Shown: positions 1-8,327, counted from the first letter of the stretch. The stretch is 64,000 nt of DNA from Yoonia sp. I 8.24 (GCF_022096995.1 NZ_JACXGQ010000008.1:87593-151592), one strand, 5' to 3'. Notes: generated by a model from the sequence alone, not told the origin. Numbers and translations are program-made.

Positions 1-527
1 TCCTGCTGGCCGGTGATCGCGAGAACGCCGTTGGGCAGGACGTCCGTAATCGTTACGGCAACTCGCAGTGTCAATTTTTCGTTGCGGCTCACAGAGCCAT
101 CACCCGATGCGCTGCTATTGGAGCTTAAGTCGACAAAATCGGCCAACGAAGCCCCGTCAGGCAGTTGGGGATCAACGCGCTGTGGAATGCCGCCGAGTTG
201 CGAGATGCCTGCCTGCTGTGACCCAGACCGGGACCGGGCAGAAGAGTTTGATATCTCAGCACTATCATCGATTTCGATCACGACAGTCATGATATCGCCG
301 CGCTGCATTGCGCGCCGATCACCCAAAAGCGACCCGCGGTCGCGCGTCCAAAGCGAGGCTTGCGACGTCGGCCCAAGCCGCGTCGATGCAACGGGATCGG
401 GCATGCTCGGGTTGAACATCGCTTGACGCTCTGCGGTGTGTTCAAGCGGGGTGAAATCGGGCGCGCGCCCAATTGGCGTGGTTGAACACCCTGCAAGACA
501 AATCAACAGTCCTAGAATTCGGCGCAT
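1..527 (-). CDS. flgH: Flagellar L-ring lipoprotein FlgH (3' end outside window)
   Basis: FlgH forms the outer-membrane L-ring through which the flagellar rod passes. The ATG at 527 opens a frame with a short signal sequence and a lipobox ending LAGC (Cys at residue 13), as expected of a lipoprotein. It continues into the family pattern SLWTRDRGSLLGDRRAMQRG followed by DIMTVVIEI, and a Ser/Asn-rich linker. The frame is still open at base 1, so the C-terminal part is missing only because the window ends. It lies 9 bases after flgA and is the last visible gene of the leftward flgB operon. Confidence 0.9.
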   Translation of the reverse strand, partial: MRRILGLLICLAGCSTTPIGRAPDFTPLEHTAERQAMFNPSMPDPVASTRLGPTSQASLWTRDRGSLLGDRRAMQRGDIMTVVIEIDDSAEISNSSARSRSGSQQAGISQLGGIPQRVDPQLPDGASLADFVDLSSNSSASGDGSVSRNEKLTLRVAVTITDVLPNGVLAITGQQ

Positions 528-536
528 TGTCGTCTC

Positions 537-953
537 CTAACGAGATACGTAGGCGGCGCCGTCAGCACCGATTTGGGCGGTGACGGTGCTACGTGAGCTG
601 ATGTTCATCACCCGAATGATGTCACCCGGCCCAGCCCGACCAAGCGCACGCCCTTCGGTGCTAATCACCAGACCGTGCTGGTTGTAATGGAGCGCAATGA
701 TTTGATTGCGTTCGACAACCGCGGGAAACCCAACGTCACCTGCCCGAATTGGACGGCCTGCGTATAGTGCAACGCGTGCTTCCATGCCGATTATCTCGTT
801 TGGATCGGCGACGCCCCCTGGTATCGTGCGGCTGTTAACGATGATGTCTTCGGGCATGATCGTTGATTGTGCCGGGATCGTGCGTGCGGCCAAAACCGTT
901 TCGGCGCAGACCGATGTTGTGAACAAGCAAATCGTCAGACAGAGCCGGATCAT
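537..953 (-). CDS. flgA: Flagellar P-ring assembly chaperone FlgA (short form)
   Basis: FlgA is the periplasmic chaperone for assembly of the P-ring protein FlgI. The 138-residue product has an N-terminal signal peptide ending near VCAE (residue 18). A SAF-type domain follows, with AARTIPAQSTIMPEDI and the later VARVALYAGRPIRAGDV-like segment. The C-terminal part has the family pattern ITLHYNQHGLVISTEGRAL-like text. It is shorter than the roughly 220-residue enterobacterial FlgA, lacking the extra N-terminal domain, which is usual in Rhodobacteraceae. It overlaps the end of flgG by 4 bases, indicating translational coupling. Confidence 0.88.
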   Translation of the reverse strand: MIRLCLTICLFTTSVCAETVLAARTIPAQSTIMPEDIIVNSRTIPGGVADPNEIIGMEARVALYAGRPIRAGDVGFPAVVERNQIIALHYNQHGLVISTEGRALGRAGPGDIIRVMNISSRSTVTAQIGADGAAYVSR

Positions 954-1735
954 CGGATCTGGACCATTGAACTAAGCATTTGGTCTGCCGCCGTAATGAC
1001 CTTTGAATTCAGTTCGTAACCGCGCTGGGCGGCGATCAGATCAGTGACTTCACGGACGGGATCGACCGAGCTGTTTTCAAGATACCCTTGCCGCAATGTG
1101 CCTAGCCCATCTTCGCCAGGCGTGCCCACAAGCGATGGACCGGACGCGGGCGTTTCGATAAATAGGTTGGACCCTACCGCCTCTAGCCCTTTGGGGTTGG
1201 TGAACCCGGCCATTGTGAATTGGCCGAGCAACTGTGGTTCCACTTGATCAGTAAAATAACCATACACTTCGCCCTCGGCGTTGATCGACAAAGATCGCGT
1301 ATCGCTTGGGATTGTGATGTCGGGCACGACCGGGTAGCCGTCTGATGTGACGACTTGCCCATCGCCGGTCAGTTTGAGCCCGCCGTCACGCGTATAGGCA
1401 GAAATGCCAGATGGCATCGTGACCTCTAGGTAACCGTCACCCTCAATGGCGACGTCCAAATCACCGCCGGTTGCAGCGATTGATCCTTGTGAAAGCATCA
1501 CAGAGACTGCGGTGGTCCGCACACCAAGCCCAAGCTGTACTCCGGTCGGCAGAGATGTCCCATCAGAGGCGTTTATGGTGCCGGGGCGTGCGACCTGTTG
1601 GTAATGCAAATCCGCAAATTCGGCGCGCCGGGCATTGTATCCGGTCGTGCTCATGTTCGCGAGGTTATTGGAAATTACCTCGACCCGTGTTTGTTGCGCC
1701 GACATGCCGGCGGCAGCGATTTCAAGTGCGCGCAT
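950..1735 (-). CDS. flgG: Flagellar distal rod protein FlgG
   Basis: FlgG builds the distal rod that connects the proximal rod to the hook. The 261-residue protein, the usual length, begins with the rod/hook N-terminal helix motif VISNNLANMSTTGYNARRAE. It has the central hook-basal-body pattern LDVAIEGDGYLEV and ends with the C-terminal helix EVTDLIAAQRGYELNSKVI. It sits 15 bases downstream of flgF, with an AGGAGG-like site (GGAGGAC) just before the ATG. Function is secure from family and operon context. Confidence 0.95.
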   Translation of the reverse strand: MRALEIAAAGMSAQQTRVEVISNNLANMSTTGYNARRAEFADLHYQQVARPGTINASDGTSLPTGVQLGLGVRTTAVSVMLSQGSIAATGGDLDVAIEGDGYLEVTMPSGISAYTRDGGLKLTGDGQVVTSDGYPVVPDITIPSDTRSLSINAEGEVYGYFTDQVEPQLLGQFTMAGFTNPKGLEAVGSNLFIETPASGPSLVGTPGEDGLGTLRQGYLENSSVDPVREVTDLIAAQRGYELNSKVITAADQMLSSMVQIR

Positions 1736-1750
1736 GGTAGTCCTCCTGAG

Positions 1751-2464
1751 TTAGCGGATCGATTTAATGACGCCGCGAATGCGTTCGTGTTCGTTATCCA
1801 AGAAGCCTTGCCCCAGCTCATAGGCACGTTGGACCTCGATCATGCGGCTGACCTGCAAGATGGGGTTCACGTTTGATTCCTCTAGGAACCCTTGTAGAAC
1901 CCGCCCATCGGGCGCCGGGGTAAATCCACCACGTGCGTCAAACAGTACGCCGCTTTCGCGAAACATCTGGTTGGGATCGTCAGGCGTTACGACTCCGACT
2001 TGACCGATTGGCTGTCCACCGGCGCTAACGGTACCGTCTGCGCCAATACCGATCGGACCCGCGCCTTGCGGGACAAAAAGAGGCGCGCCGCCCGCGTCAA
2101 GGACGGGGTGGCCGTCAGGGGTGACCAGATCACCGTTTTCATTGGGGCCAAACGCACCCGCACGTGTTAGGCGCTGGCCATTCGGTGTCTCAACAACGAA
2201 AAAACCGTCGCCCTCAATAGCGAGATCAAAGGTGCCGCCGGTTTGGGTTAAGCTGCCTTGAGTCATGATCGTGTCGCGTACGCGAGCGGTGGCCATCGAT
2301 AGCGAACCCGCATCGGGACCAAGTGCGTTAATATGTTCGGAAAACATGACATCTTCGGCGCGAAACCCGGTTGTAGAGGCATTCGCGATATTGTTCGCGA
2401 CGATCTGCATCTCACGCATAAGTCCGGACTGACGGGTGAGCGCGGCATATGAAGCGTTATCCAT
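1751..2464 (-). CDS. flgF: Flagellar proximal rod protein FlgF
   Basis: FlgF is one of the proximal rod proteins of the basal body. The 237-residue product has the N-terminal rod motif QIVANNIANASTTGFRAEDV, the central FDLAIEGDGFFVVETPNG segment, and the C-terminal ISRMIEVQRAYELG-type helix. It is distinguished from FlgG by its shorter length, its opening sequence MDNASYAALTRQSGLMREM and its position between fliQ and flgG. The start lies 2 bases after the fliQ stop. Confidence 0.93.
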   Translation of the reverse strand: MDNASYAALTRQSGLMREMQIVANNIANASTTGFRAEDVMFSEHINALGPDAGSLSMATARVRDTIMTQGSLTQTGGTFDLAIEGDGFFVVETPNGQRLTRAGAFGPNENGDLVTPDGHPVLDAGGAPLFVPQGAGPIGIGADGTVSAGGQPIGQVGVVTPDDPNQMFRESGVLFDARGGFTPAPDGRVLQGFLEESNVNPILQVSRMIEVQRAYELGQGFLDNEHERIRGVIKSIR

Positions 2465-2466
2465 GA

Positions 2467-2733
2467 TTAACCTCCGGCAATGATTGGGATTAGCGTGCCT
2501 TGAAACAAGCTGACAAGGGTTTCAGACATGTAGTTCATGGTAATCCAAAACGTGCCAATGATGGCTGCAAGCTTGGGCACGAATGTCAGGGTCATTTCTT
2601 GGATCGAGGTCAGCGCCTGAAATAGACCAACGATCAATCCAGTGACCAACGCGACCGTCAGGATTGGAATTGAAATGACAAAAGCTGTCCATAATCCATG
2701 CCTTAGCGTGTCGTAGAACAGCGCCTCGGTCAT
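2467..2733 (-). CDS. fliQ: Flagellar export gate protein FliQ
   Basis: FliQ is a small membrane subunit of the FliPQR export gate of the flagellar type III secretion system. At 88 residues it has the normal length. It shows two hydrophobic hairpin segments (about residues 13-38 and 52-75) separated by the conserved ALTSIQEMTLTFVPKL stretch. Its ATG shares one base with the fliE stop codon (TAATG at 2731-2735), so translation is probably coupled. Placing fliE and fliQ between flgC and flgF is typical of alphaproteobacterial clusters. Confidence 0.95.
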   Translation of the reverse strand: MTEALFYDTLRHGLWTAFVISIPILTVALVTGLIVGLFQALTSIQEMTLTFVPKLAAIIGTFWITMNYMSETLVSLFQGTLIPIIAGG

Positions 2734-3014
2734 TAGACTGGCATCCGTAGAATTTCTTGATAAGCTTCGACAACCTTGTCGCGCACGGTCACCGCCGTTT
2801 GTACAGCCAATTCAGTTTGCGCAAGCGCGGTCACCAATGCATGCGGGTCAGCGTCGCCCGTCATTGCTTGCATGGCGGTGTTTTCGCTGGCCTTGAGAGT
2901 GGCCATAAAATCATTTGCTGCGCCGATAAAGGCATTTTCGCCGCTACCGGATTCTGGTGCTGTGGCGGTCTTGCTGGCCGCATAATTTTGCGCAACGAGT
3001 GAACTAATGTTCAT
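2733..3014 (-). CDS. fliE: Flagellar hook-basal body protein FliE
   Basis: FliE joins the MS-ring/export gate to the proximal rod and is among the first exported rod components. The 93-residue protein has the family signature in its C-terminal half: HALVTALAQTELAVQTAVTV followed by RDKVVEAYQEILRMPV. The N-terminal third is low-complexity and variable, as usual. It starts 11 bases after flgC and overlaps fliQ by one base. Confidence 0.93.
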   Translation of the reverse strand: MNISSLVAQNYAASKTATAPESGSGENAFIGAANDFMATLKASENTAMQAMTGDADPHALVTALAQTELAVQTAVTVRDKVVEAYQEILRMPV

Positions 3015-3025
3015 CGGGATTCTCC

Positions 3026-3418
3026 TTATTTGCGTAATAGTTCCATCAGTGCGGATGACATTTGCCGCACTTGGTCGAACATTTTGAGGTTAGCTTCGTA
3101 ACTGCGCTGGGCTTCACGGGCGTCAGCGACTTCGATCAGTAAATTGACGTTTGATCCGTCGAAATGACCGGTTGCGTCGGCGAGCGGATTTGACGGGTCA
3201 TAGATTCGTGGCAGTGCCGTTTGATCAAGCTGTACCCGTCCGGTTTCCACGGCCCCCGTTGCATGACCCGCGTTGACGACCTCTTGAAAGGAAACGGTCT
3301 TGCGATGGTAGCCGGGCGTATCCGTGTTGGCGATGTTTTCCGACACGTGGCGTAGGCGATTGGCTTGGGCTTTCATACCGCTCGTAGCAACGGCCATGGC
3401 TTCACTAAAATCTGTCAT
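3026..3418 (-). CDS. flgC: Flagellar proximal rod protein FlgC
   Basis: FlgC is a proximal rod subunit. The 130-residue product carries the rod N-terminal helix RLRHVSENIANTDTPGYHRK, a short middle region, and the conserved SNVNLLIEVADAREAQRSYE block leading to the C-terminal helix. Length and motifs match the family. It lies 9 bases after flgB and 11 bases before fliE. Confidence 0.95.
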   Translation of the reverse strand: MTDFSEAMAVATSGMKAQANRLRHVSENIANTDTPGYHRKTVSFQEVVNAGHATGAVETGRVQLDQTALPRIYDPSNPLADATGHFDGSNVNLLIEVADAREAQRSYEANLKMFDQVRQMSSALMELLRK

Positions 3419-3427
3419 GGCAAGCTC

Positions 3428-3835
3428 CTACATTTTGCCGAGACTAGTGCGGAGCACCGTCATAGCGTGGCGGTAGATTGAAATTGCTTTGTCGTGGTCC
3501 CGGCTGACCGAGACGGATTTCAGCAATTCATCCTCCAAAGCGACAGTGTTGCCGTTTGGGGATGGCTCTGCATCGGTTGTGATAACCTGCGTGGCAAAAA
3601 TGTTTTCACCTGATGTCACATGGCCGGGCCGGGTGACTTGCAGTTGATGCGACGTGTTTTGCATAGCCTGTTCAAAAGGCAGAACATCTTGCGCACGAAA
3701 TCCTGGCGTATCTGCATTTGCAATATTGCGGGCGACAACGGATTGCCGCGCACCTGCATGGCGCGCCATCGCTGCGGCCGTTTTGAAAAGATCTAAGGTT
3801 TCATGCACCGGGGCTTCTCCCACGTTTGGTTTCAA
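3428..3835 (-). CDS. flgB: Flagellar proximal rod protein FlgB
   Basis: FlgB is the proximal rod subunit that contacts FliE. The 135-residue protein has the rod motif SVVARNIANADTPGFRAQDV near residue 35 and the C-terminal SVSRDHDKAISIYRHAMTVL helix. It is the first gene of the leftward operon. Its start is 59 bases from the oppositely oriented fliI, so that gap must hold divergent promoters. I could not identify a convincing promoter there. Confidence 0.93.
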   Translation of the reverse strand: MKPNVGEAPVHETLDLFKTAAAMARHAGARQSVVARNIANADTPGFRAQDVLPFEQAMQNTSHQLQVTRPGHVTSGENIFATQVITTDAEPSPNGNTVALEDELLKSVSVSRDHDKAISIYRHAMTVLRTSLGKM

Positions 3836-3894
3836 CGAAGCATTAATGGTGATTCCTTAAGAAGAGGTTTGTGAGACAGTGAAGGGCGTAGAAA

Positions 3895-5250
3895 ATGGCA
3901 CAAAATATCCTTCAACAGATGACGATCGCGGTCGAAAACCTATCGGTTGTCCGGAATGTTGGACGTGTATTGGGGGTACATGGCGGTACCGTTCAGGTGG
4001 GCGGCGTGGGCGATTCGGCGACTGTCGGGGACCGTGCGCGCGTCTTTAGCGATACCCGCGAAATCGCCGGAGAGGTCGTCAGGCTCGATTCCAACGGCAC
4101 TCATGTGCTGTTGGTCGGCGCGCTTGACGGGGTCTGTTTAGGGAACCGTGTTGTGTTTGAAAGACCGCCGGTTTTTGCGCCTGACGCGAGTTGGATTGGG
4201 CGGGTTATCGACCCAGACGGCCGCCCGCTCGATGGGGCGCCGCTATTACCTGGCACCGTGCCGCGACGTATGCGTGCCGACCCACCGTCGCCGCACCAAC
4301 GACGCGCGATGGGGGCGCGGCTTGAAACGGGGCTCGCCGCATTTAATACGCTTCTACCGATCGTTCAGGGGCAGCGCATTGGGCTTTTTGCCGGGTCCGG
4401 GGTTGGGAAATCGACATTACTTGCCGATTTGGCGCGTGGGGTCACCGCGGATGTTATCGTGATCGCGCTTGTTGGCGAACGGGGCCGCGAAGTGCGTCAT
4501 TTTGTTGAGGCCGTTTTGGGCGTTGAAGGAATGAAACGTGCGGTCATTGTGGCCGCAACATCAGAGCGTGCCCCGCAGGTGCGGCGGCGCTGTGCCTGGG
4601 CTGCAACCGCAGTTGCAGAGCATTTTCGTGACGAGGGCAAACAAGTTCTACTCATGATCGATTCTGTTACCCGGTTTTGTGAGGCTCATCGCGAAGTCGC
4701 CATCGCGGGCGGGGAGGTTGCAAATCTGCGAGGTTTTCCTGCGTCAACTGGTCCTGCGATTGCCGCACTGTGCGAACGGGCCGGGCCGGGCGCAGATGAC
4801 GCAGGCGACATCACCGCAGTTTTTTCGGTTTTGGTCGCGGGGTCCGACATGGACGAACCGGTCGCAGATATGTTGCGCGGAGTGCTTGATGGTCATGTTG
4901 TGTTGGATCGCGAGATCGCAGAGCGTGGCCGCTTTCCGGCAATTGACGTGCTCCGGTCCGTCTCACGTTCACTTCCTGACGCGGCGACGCCCCAAGAAAA
5001 TGCATTGATTGGCCAGGCGCGCGCGCACCTCGGCGCTTACGCACGTTCTGAGTTGATGATTCAGTCTGGCCTTTACTCCGCAGGGTCCGACCCCAAACTT
5101 GATGCCGCGATTGCCTGTGTACCGGCACTTGACCAGTTTTTGTCAATCAACGACGGGCGCGAGTCTTTAGCGCATTTTGCGAAGCTAAGGCAAGCAATGA
5201 ACACTGCAGTGCACAAAATGAAGCAAGATGATTTAGGCGCAGGATCCTAG
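3895..5250 (+). CDS. fliI: Flagellum-specific export ATPase FliI
   Basis: FliI is the cytoplasmic hexameric ATPase that energises substrate unfolding for flagellar export. The 451-residue product has the F1-beta-like N-terminal barrel and a Walker A (GLFAGSGVGKSTLLADLARG, about residues 160-179). The conserved VGERGREVRHFVEAVLG segment and a Walker B (KQVLLMIDSVTRF) follow. It stands alone, divergent from the flgB operon and convergent with the DUF1217 gene, ending 10 bases from that gene. No fliH lies next to it in this window. Confidence 0.95.
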   Translation: MAQNILQQMTIAVENLSVVRNVGRVLGVHGGTVQVGGVGDSATVGDRARVFSDTREIAGEVVRLDSNGTHVLLVGALDGVCLGNRVVFERPPVFAPDASWIGRVIDPDGRPLDGAPLLPGTVPRRMRADPPSPHQRRAMGARLETGLAAFNTLLPIVQGQRIGLFAGSGVGKSTLLADLARGVTADVIVIALVGERGREVRHFVEAVLGVEGMKRAVIVAATSERAPQVRRRCAWAATAVAEHFRDEGKQVLLMIDSVTRFCEAHREVAIAGGEVANLRGFPASTGPAIAALCERAGPGADDAGDITAVFSVLVAGSDMDEPVADMLRGVLDGHVVLDREIAERGRFPAIDVLRSVSRSLPDAATPQENALIGQARAHLGAYARSELMIQSGLYSAGSDPKLDAAIACVPALDQFLSINDGRESLAHFAKLRQAMNTAVHKMKQDDLGAGS

Positions 5251-5260
5251 CCACGGCGCG

Positions 5261-6064
5261 CTAGTAAAACGAAGACGTCGATTGGAGCAGCGTCAGAGCA
5301 GTTGAACTGCCAGAGAACGAGGCGATATTTGCGGCCTCGGACCGGATCAGGAACATGCGAATAAGCTTCTCTTGTAGTTCGGGTTCCGCAAAATCGGCCA
5401 ACTCATCTGTGCCAAACATAGATTCGGCACGCGTTTGGAAAATTTCTAACTGGCGTTCAAGATCAATACTTGAGCTGCTTTCGGGCAGCCCAAGTGCGGT
5501 TTGAAAAACGCTGCGCATCGGGGCATTACCCAGAATCGAGTACCATTGGCCGTCGCTTGTCGTGTTATTCGCGAGAATGTCGGAGACACCATCTTGAACG
5601 CTCATCGCGAGGCGTAGGTCGTTATCTTGTTCCCCAACAGCTTGTTGGAACTGACGTACCTCATAGCGGGCTATGATGTTTTCGGCGAACCCAGAGGTCT
5701 GGGTTGTCGGCGGCGTTTGGCCATCTAGCCCAAAGGCTGCACTAAAATCGGCGTATCGGCTGTCTGATAACCGGTTGGCAAGTGCATCATCTGATGTGGT
5801 GCCTTCCTCAAGGATCTTCCGGATGAAAAATTGGCTATTTACATCGTCGTCTAGGCCGTACGCGCCCAACGCGACCCGCAGCAGTCGCGGGTCATCAACC
5901 AGTTCTTCTGCAGTAGATATTGCCCCGATGTTTTGTGCGAAGTAGTCTGTATCGCGCACAATGGCCTGACCCTTTGAAAAGGTCTCTTGCTGTGTTTCCA
6001 TGGTGCGATCGAGAAATATCCACCCGCTGTAGCCCGTATTGGGAAGGATTGGCTGAAACGTCAT
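5261..6064 (-). CDS. DUF1217-family flagellar-cluster protein
   Basis: This 267-residue protein reads as the DUF1217 family found in flagellar clusters of Rhizobiales and Rhodobacterales. It has repeated helical blocks with the pattern of RDTDYFAQNIGAISTAEELV, DDPRLLRVALGAYGLDDDVN and FIRKILEEGTTSDDALANRL. No signal peptide or membrane helix is visible. Its start overlaps the flbT stop by 4 bases (ATGA), so it is co-translated with flbT as the last gene of the flagellin operon. Its exact role is not established; a part in flagellin or filament assembly is inferred from position only. Confidence 0.75.
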   Translation of the reverse strand: MTFQPILPNTGYSGWIFLDRTMETQQETFSKGQAIVRDTDYFAQNIGAISTAEELVDDPRLLRVALGAYGLDDDVNSQFFIRKILEEGTTSDDALANRLSDSRYADFSAAFGLDGQTPPTTQTSGFAENIIARYEVRQFQQAVGEQDNDLRLAMSVQDGVSDILANNTTSDGQWYSILGNAPMRSVFQTALGLPESSSSIDLERQLEIFQTRAESMFGTDELADFAEPELQEKLIRMFLIRSEAANIASFSGSSTALTLLQSTSSFY

Positions 6065-6465
6065 GCTGGGTTACCCGCAAGAAGTCGCGCCTCGCGAGGT
6101 AGTAAATTTCTGAGTGCTTTCAATGACCTATAAAAATCGTTTTTCGCGACCGCATTTGTGGCTGCATCAAGATGTTGGCGACTGTCCTCATCGCGCAGGG
6201 CTTGGCTCAATTGTTCGATGCCGCGCATCATTTGAAGGCGCGCGTCGGGCTCTTCTACGTCGCCTGACAGCACGAGTTGCGCGATATAGCAAACCCGCCT
6301 TACTGGGGTGTTCACTTCGTCCGGCCGGATTGCATCCCGCAATCGCAAAATATTCGCGTTGGGTGTCAAGATCGACAGGCGGCTTCGTCGGTCGCCGTTT
6401 TCGATGACAGCGCCGTTTACCAGCACGCGTTCCTTTGGGTTTAGCTTGAGAACAAGACCAGACAT
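6061..6465 (-). CDS. flbT: Flagellin translation regulator FlbT
   Basis: FlbT is known from Caulobacter as a post-transcriptional regulator that binds the flagellin mRNA leader and reduces its translation or stability when assembly is incomplete. The 134-residue product has the family start LVLKLNPKERVLVNGAVIEN. It continues with RSRLSILTPNANILRLRDAI and the later VCYIAQLVLSGD block. It shares one base with the flaF stop (TAATG). The hairpins in the flagellin leader at 7799-7846 are a plausible target, but that is inference. Confidence 0.92.
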   Translation of the reverse strand: MSGLVLKLNPKERVLVNGAVIENGDRRSRLSILTPNANILRLRDAIRPDEVNTPVRRVCYIAQLVLSGDVEEPDARLQMMRGIEQLSQALRDEDSRQHLDAATNAVAKNDFYRSLKALRNLLPREARLLAGNPA

Positions 6466-6839
6466 TACGTGGCCCCCCGTCCATTGAGACCGCGTAAGAC
6501 TGCAGTGTTAATGTCAATCAACGCGCTGACATCTGCTTCGCGGCGCAAGACGCGGCGGCTATGATGTTCTGTGAACTCTGCAAGGTAGAAAATTTGTGCG
6601 CGTAACTTGCTGGGAAGCGCGTTTTCGTTGCCAGAGACGTCAACAGCCAATGTTGTCCACATACGGCGGTTATCGTGAACAGCGCTTACGAGACCCGAGA
6701 AGTTGTCTGCCTGATGAGACCCTGCCACGCGCAGTCTTGCTGTGACTTGGCTGACGAGCTGCGCTTCGACAGAGCGGTTTGTCCTGATAGAGATTTGTGT
6801 TGGGGCATATGCCTGCCGAGCTTGATCGATGACGTTCAC
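6465..6839 (-). CDS. flaF: Flagellin regulator/chaperone FlaF
   Basis: FlaF acts with FlbT in alphaproteobacteria and is needed for flagellin secretion or translation. I chose the GTG at 6839, giving VNVIDQARQAYAPTQISIRT (124 residues). It has an AAGGA Shine-Dalgarno six bases upstream, matches the family length and matches the conserved start. The longer frame from 6908 adds 23 unrelated residues. Recognisable segments are the middle HDNRRMWTTLAVDV and the C-terminal LIDINTAVLRGLNG. It lies 92 bases after the flagellin stop; the hairpin at 6897-6924 falls in that gap. Confidence 0.9.
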   Translation of the reverse strand: MNVIDQARQAYAPTQISIRTNRSVEAQLVSQVTARLRVAGSHQADNFSGLVSAVHDNRRMWTTLAVDVSGNENALPSKLRAQIFYLAEFTEHHSRRVLRREADVSALIDINTAVLRGLNGRGAT

Positions 6840-6896
6840 GTGATGTCCTTCCGGCACGAATTCGAACGAGACGCGGGTTTTCCGCGGCGAATTGTA

Positions 6897-6924
6897 CGTT
6901 GGCGCCACTTTTACGGCGCCAACG
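6897..6924 (-). terminator. Hairpin between flagellin and flaF
   Basis: A perfect 10-base inverted repeat (arms CGTTGGCGCC and GGCGCCAACG) with an 8-base loop lies 8 bases after the flagellin stop. On the transcribed strand no U-run follows it, so it is not a classic intrinsic terminator. A stabiliser of the flagellin mRNA 3' end, or a partial terminator that lowers flaF-flbT expression relative to flagellin, would fit. That role is inferred. Confidence 0.6.
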
Positions 6925-6931
6925 CATTATT

Positions 6932-7777
6932 TTACCGGAACAGCGACAGGATCGTCTGTGGTGCTTCGTTTGCGATCGACAGAGATTGCACACCGAGTTG
7001 CTGCTGTACTTGCAACGCTTGCAGGCGGGCTGATGCTTCTTCCATGTCAGCATCGACCATTGTGCCGATCCCAGATTTCAACGCGTCGGACAATTTGCTG
7101 ACGAAGTCATTCTGGCTGTCGATACGTTTCGCCGAAGCACCCAAAGCCGCAGCACCGTCAATGGCCGTTGTGAGGAAGACTTCAAGTTCACCCAATGCTG
7201 TGGCGGCGGTGGCGGTATCAGTGATCGCAGTAAGGTTACTTACAAGATCAACATTGGCTTCAAAATCAACGCTATCGACGGTGATGAGCGTTGGCGTTGG
7301 CGCTGCTGTCCCGACACGGTCAAGCGAAGACAAAACGTTCAGCCCGGTGCCGCCATTCCCGTCGACATCTGTTGCCAATAGGTTGGCGCCGTTAAATTGT
7401 GACGCAGCGACGACCGAAGCGATCTGCGCGGCCTTTTCATCCATATCGGCCTGGATTTTGGTAAAGTCTACGTTTTCAGATTGTCCCGCAACCGCCAGTT
7501 CCTTCATTTCTTTGAGCGTCTCAACGATCTGTTCTGCACCTGCAGAGGCAACCGCGACGGTAGATTCGCCGAGAGCGAGGCTATCTGAAATGGCTTTGAA
7601 CCCGGCCACGTCGGATTCCATGACCTTTGAAATCGCCCAGATGGCGGAATTGTCTTTCGCAGAGGAAATTTCTTGACCGGTCGAGATCATCGACTGCGTC
7701 TTTGAAAGATCGTTATTGATTGATTTAAGCGTTTGTAGCGCAACCATTGCGCTGTTGTTTGTCAGAATACTGGACAT
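6932..7777 (-). CDS. fliC: Flagellin
   Basis: This is the filament subunit. The 281-residue protein keeps the two D0/D1 ends of flagellins: N-terminal SSILTNNSAMVALQTLKSIN with LSKTQSMISTGQEISSAKDN, and C-terminal ALQVQQQLGVQSLSIANEAP ending ILSLFR. The central variable region is short, so the filament surface domain is minimal. It is the only flagellin gene in the window and heads a run with flaF and flbT. Its 5' leader holds two strong hairpins described separately. Confidence 0.95.
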   Translation of the reverse strand: MSSILTNNSAMVALQTLKSINNDLSKTQSMISTGQEISSAKDNSAIWAISKVMESDVAGFKAISDSLALGESTVAVASAGAEQIVETLKEMKELAVAGQSENVDFTKIQADMDEKAAQIASVVAASQFNGANLLATDVDGNGGTGLNVLSSLDRVGTAAPTPTLITVDSVDFEANVDLVSNLTAITDTATAATALGELEVFLTTAIDGAAALGASAKRIDSQNDFVSKLSDALKSGIGTMVDADMEEASARLQALQVQQQLGVQSLSIANEAPQTILSLFR

Positions 7778-7798
7778 GTTTCATGGTCCTATTTGATG

Positions 7799-7846
7799 GG
7801 CGCTTTTGCGCCGGGTTTATTCAGGAAACCGTGGAATATTCCACGG
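7799..7846 (-). promoter_or_regulatory. Flagellin 5' leader hairpins
   Basis: Two inverted repeats precede the flagellin start at 7777. One is a GGCGC/GCGCC stem around a TTTT loop near 7800-7813. The other is an 18-base perfect palindrome, CCGTGGAATATTCCACGG, at 7829-7846. In the mRNA both fall in the untranslated leader if transcription starts upstream of 7850. FlbT is known to act on flagellin leaders in Caulobacter, so these are candidate target structures. The palindrome could equally be a protein operator on DNA. Confidence 0.5.
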
Positions 7847-7985
7847 AATGAAACGTCATTCTGACGATATATGCTGCGCCGTATTGGGTGGGCAGTTAGC
7901 CGTTTTGGCGGTGTCGCTAAGTGACCAAACTTCGATAAACAATGCGTTAACGCCGGTCACTGAAAAGCCGAAAATTTGATCCAAT

Positions 7986-8327
7986 TTAAGCTTTCTTTTC
8001 GATTGCAGGTTGATGCATTGCAACGGTCGCCATTGCCCCGGATTCATCATAAACATGTAGCCCCGAGCGCACGTTCTGCAGCGCACCAATACGGTTTCGC
8101 GCAGATTTAATCCCAGCAATTGCAGCAGCAAACAAACGCTGATTTTCAGAGAGCCCACGGCGAATCGCTTGCAGGTTTGCTGTCGTGGGTTGCCGGTTTT
8201 CAAGGTCTTGAAGCTGCGCCGATTTTGTTTCTTCGAGCGCAAGGAGCAAGTGGAATTTTCCCGATAGGAGCGCGGCACGTTCCTTCTCAAGTGTCGTAAA
8301 AAGTGACGTGACAACAGAATCATGCAT
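7986..8327 (-). CDS. FlgN-like flagellar protein (putative export chaperone)
   Basis: This 113-residue, mostly helical, acidic-to-neutral protein has no signal peptide or membrane segment. Segments such as TTLEKERAALLSGKFHLLLA and LEETKSAQLQDLENRQ resemble the FlgN family of chaperones for hook-filament junction proteins. Similarity is by pattern only, and FlgN proteins are weakly conserved. It overlaps the 3' end of flgJ by 8 bases and lies about 200 bases upstream of the flagellin gene, which supports a flagellar role. Confidence 0.6.
   Translation of the reverse strand: MHDSVVTSLFTTLEKERAALLSGKFHLLLALEETKSAQLQDLENRQPTTANLQAIRRGLSENQRLFAAAIAGIKSARNRIGALQNVRSGLHVYDESGAMATVAMHQPAIEKKA

Noticed and set aside
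3836..3894. CtrA-type sites between flgB and fliI
   Set aside because: Two TTAA tetramers occur, but they are spaced 10 bases apart, not the 7 of the CtrA consensus.
6675..7676. Long 333-codon frame on the + strand
   Set aside because: It is the mirror of the flagellin and flaF genes, with no family resemblance and a Ser/Ala-rich composition produced by the opposite-strand codons.
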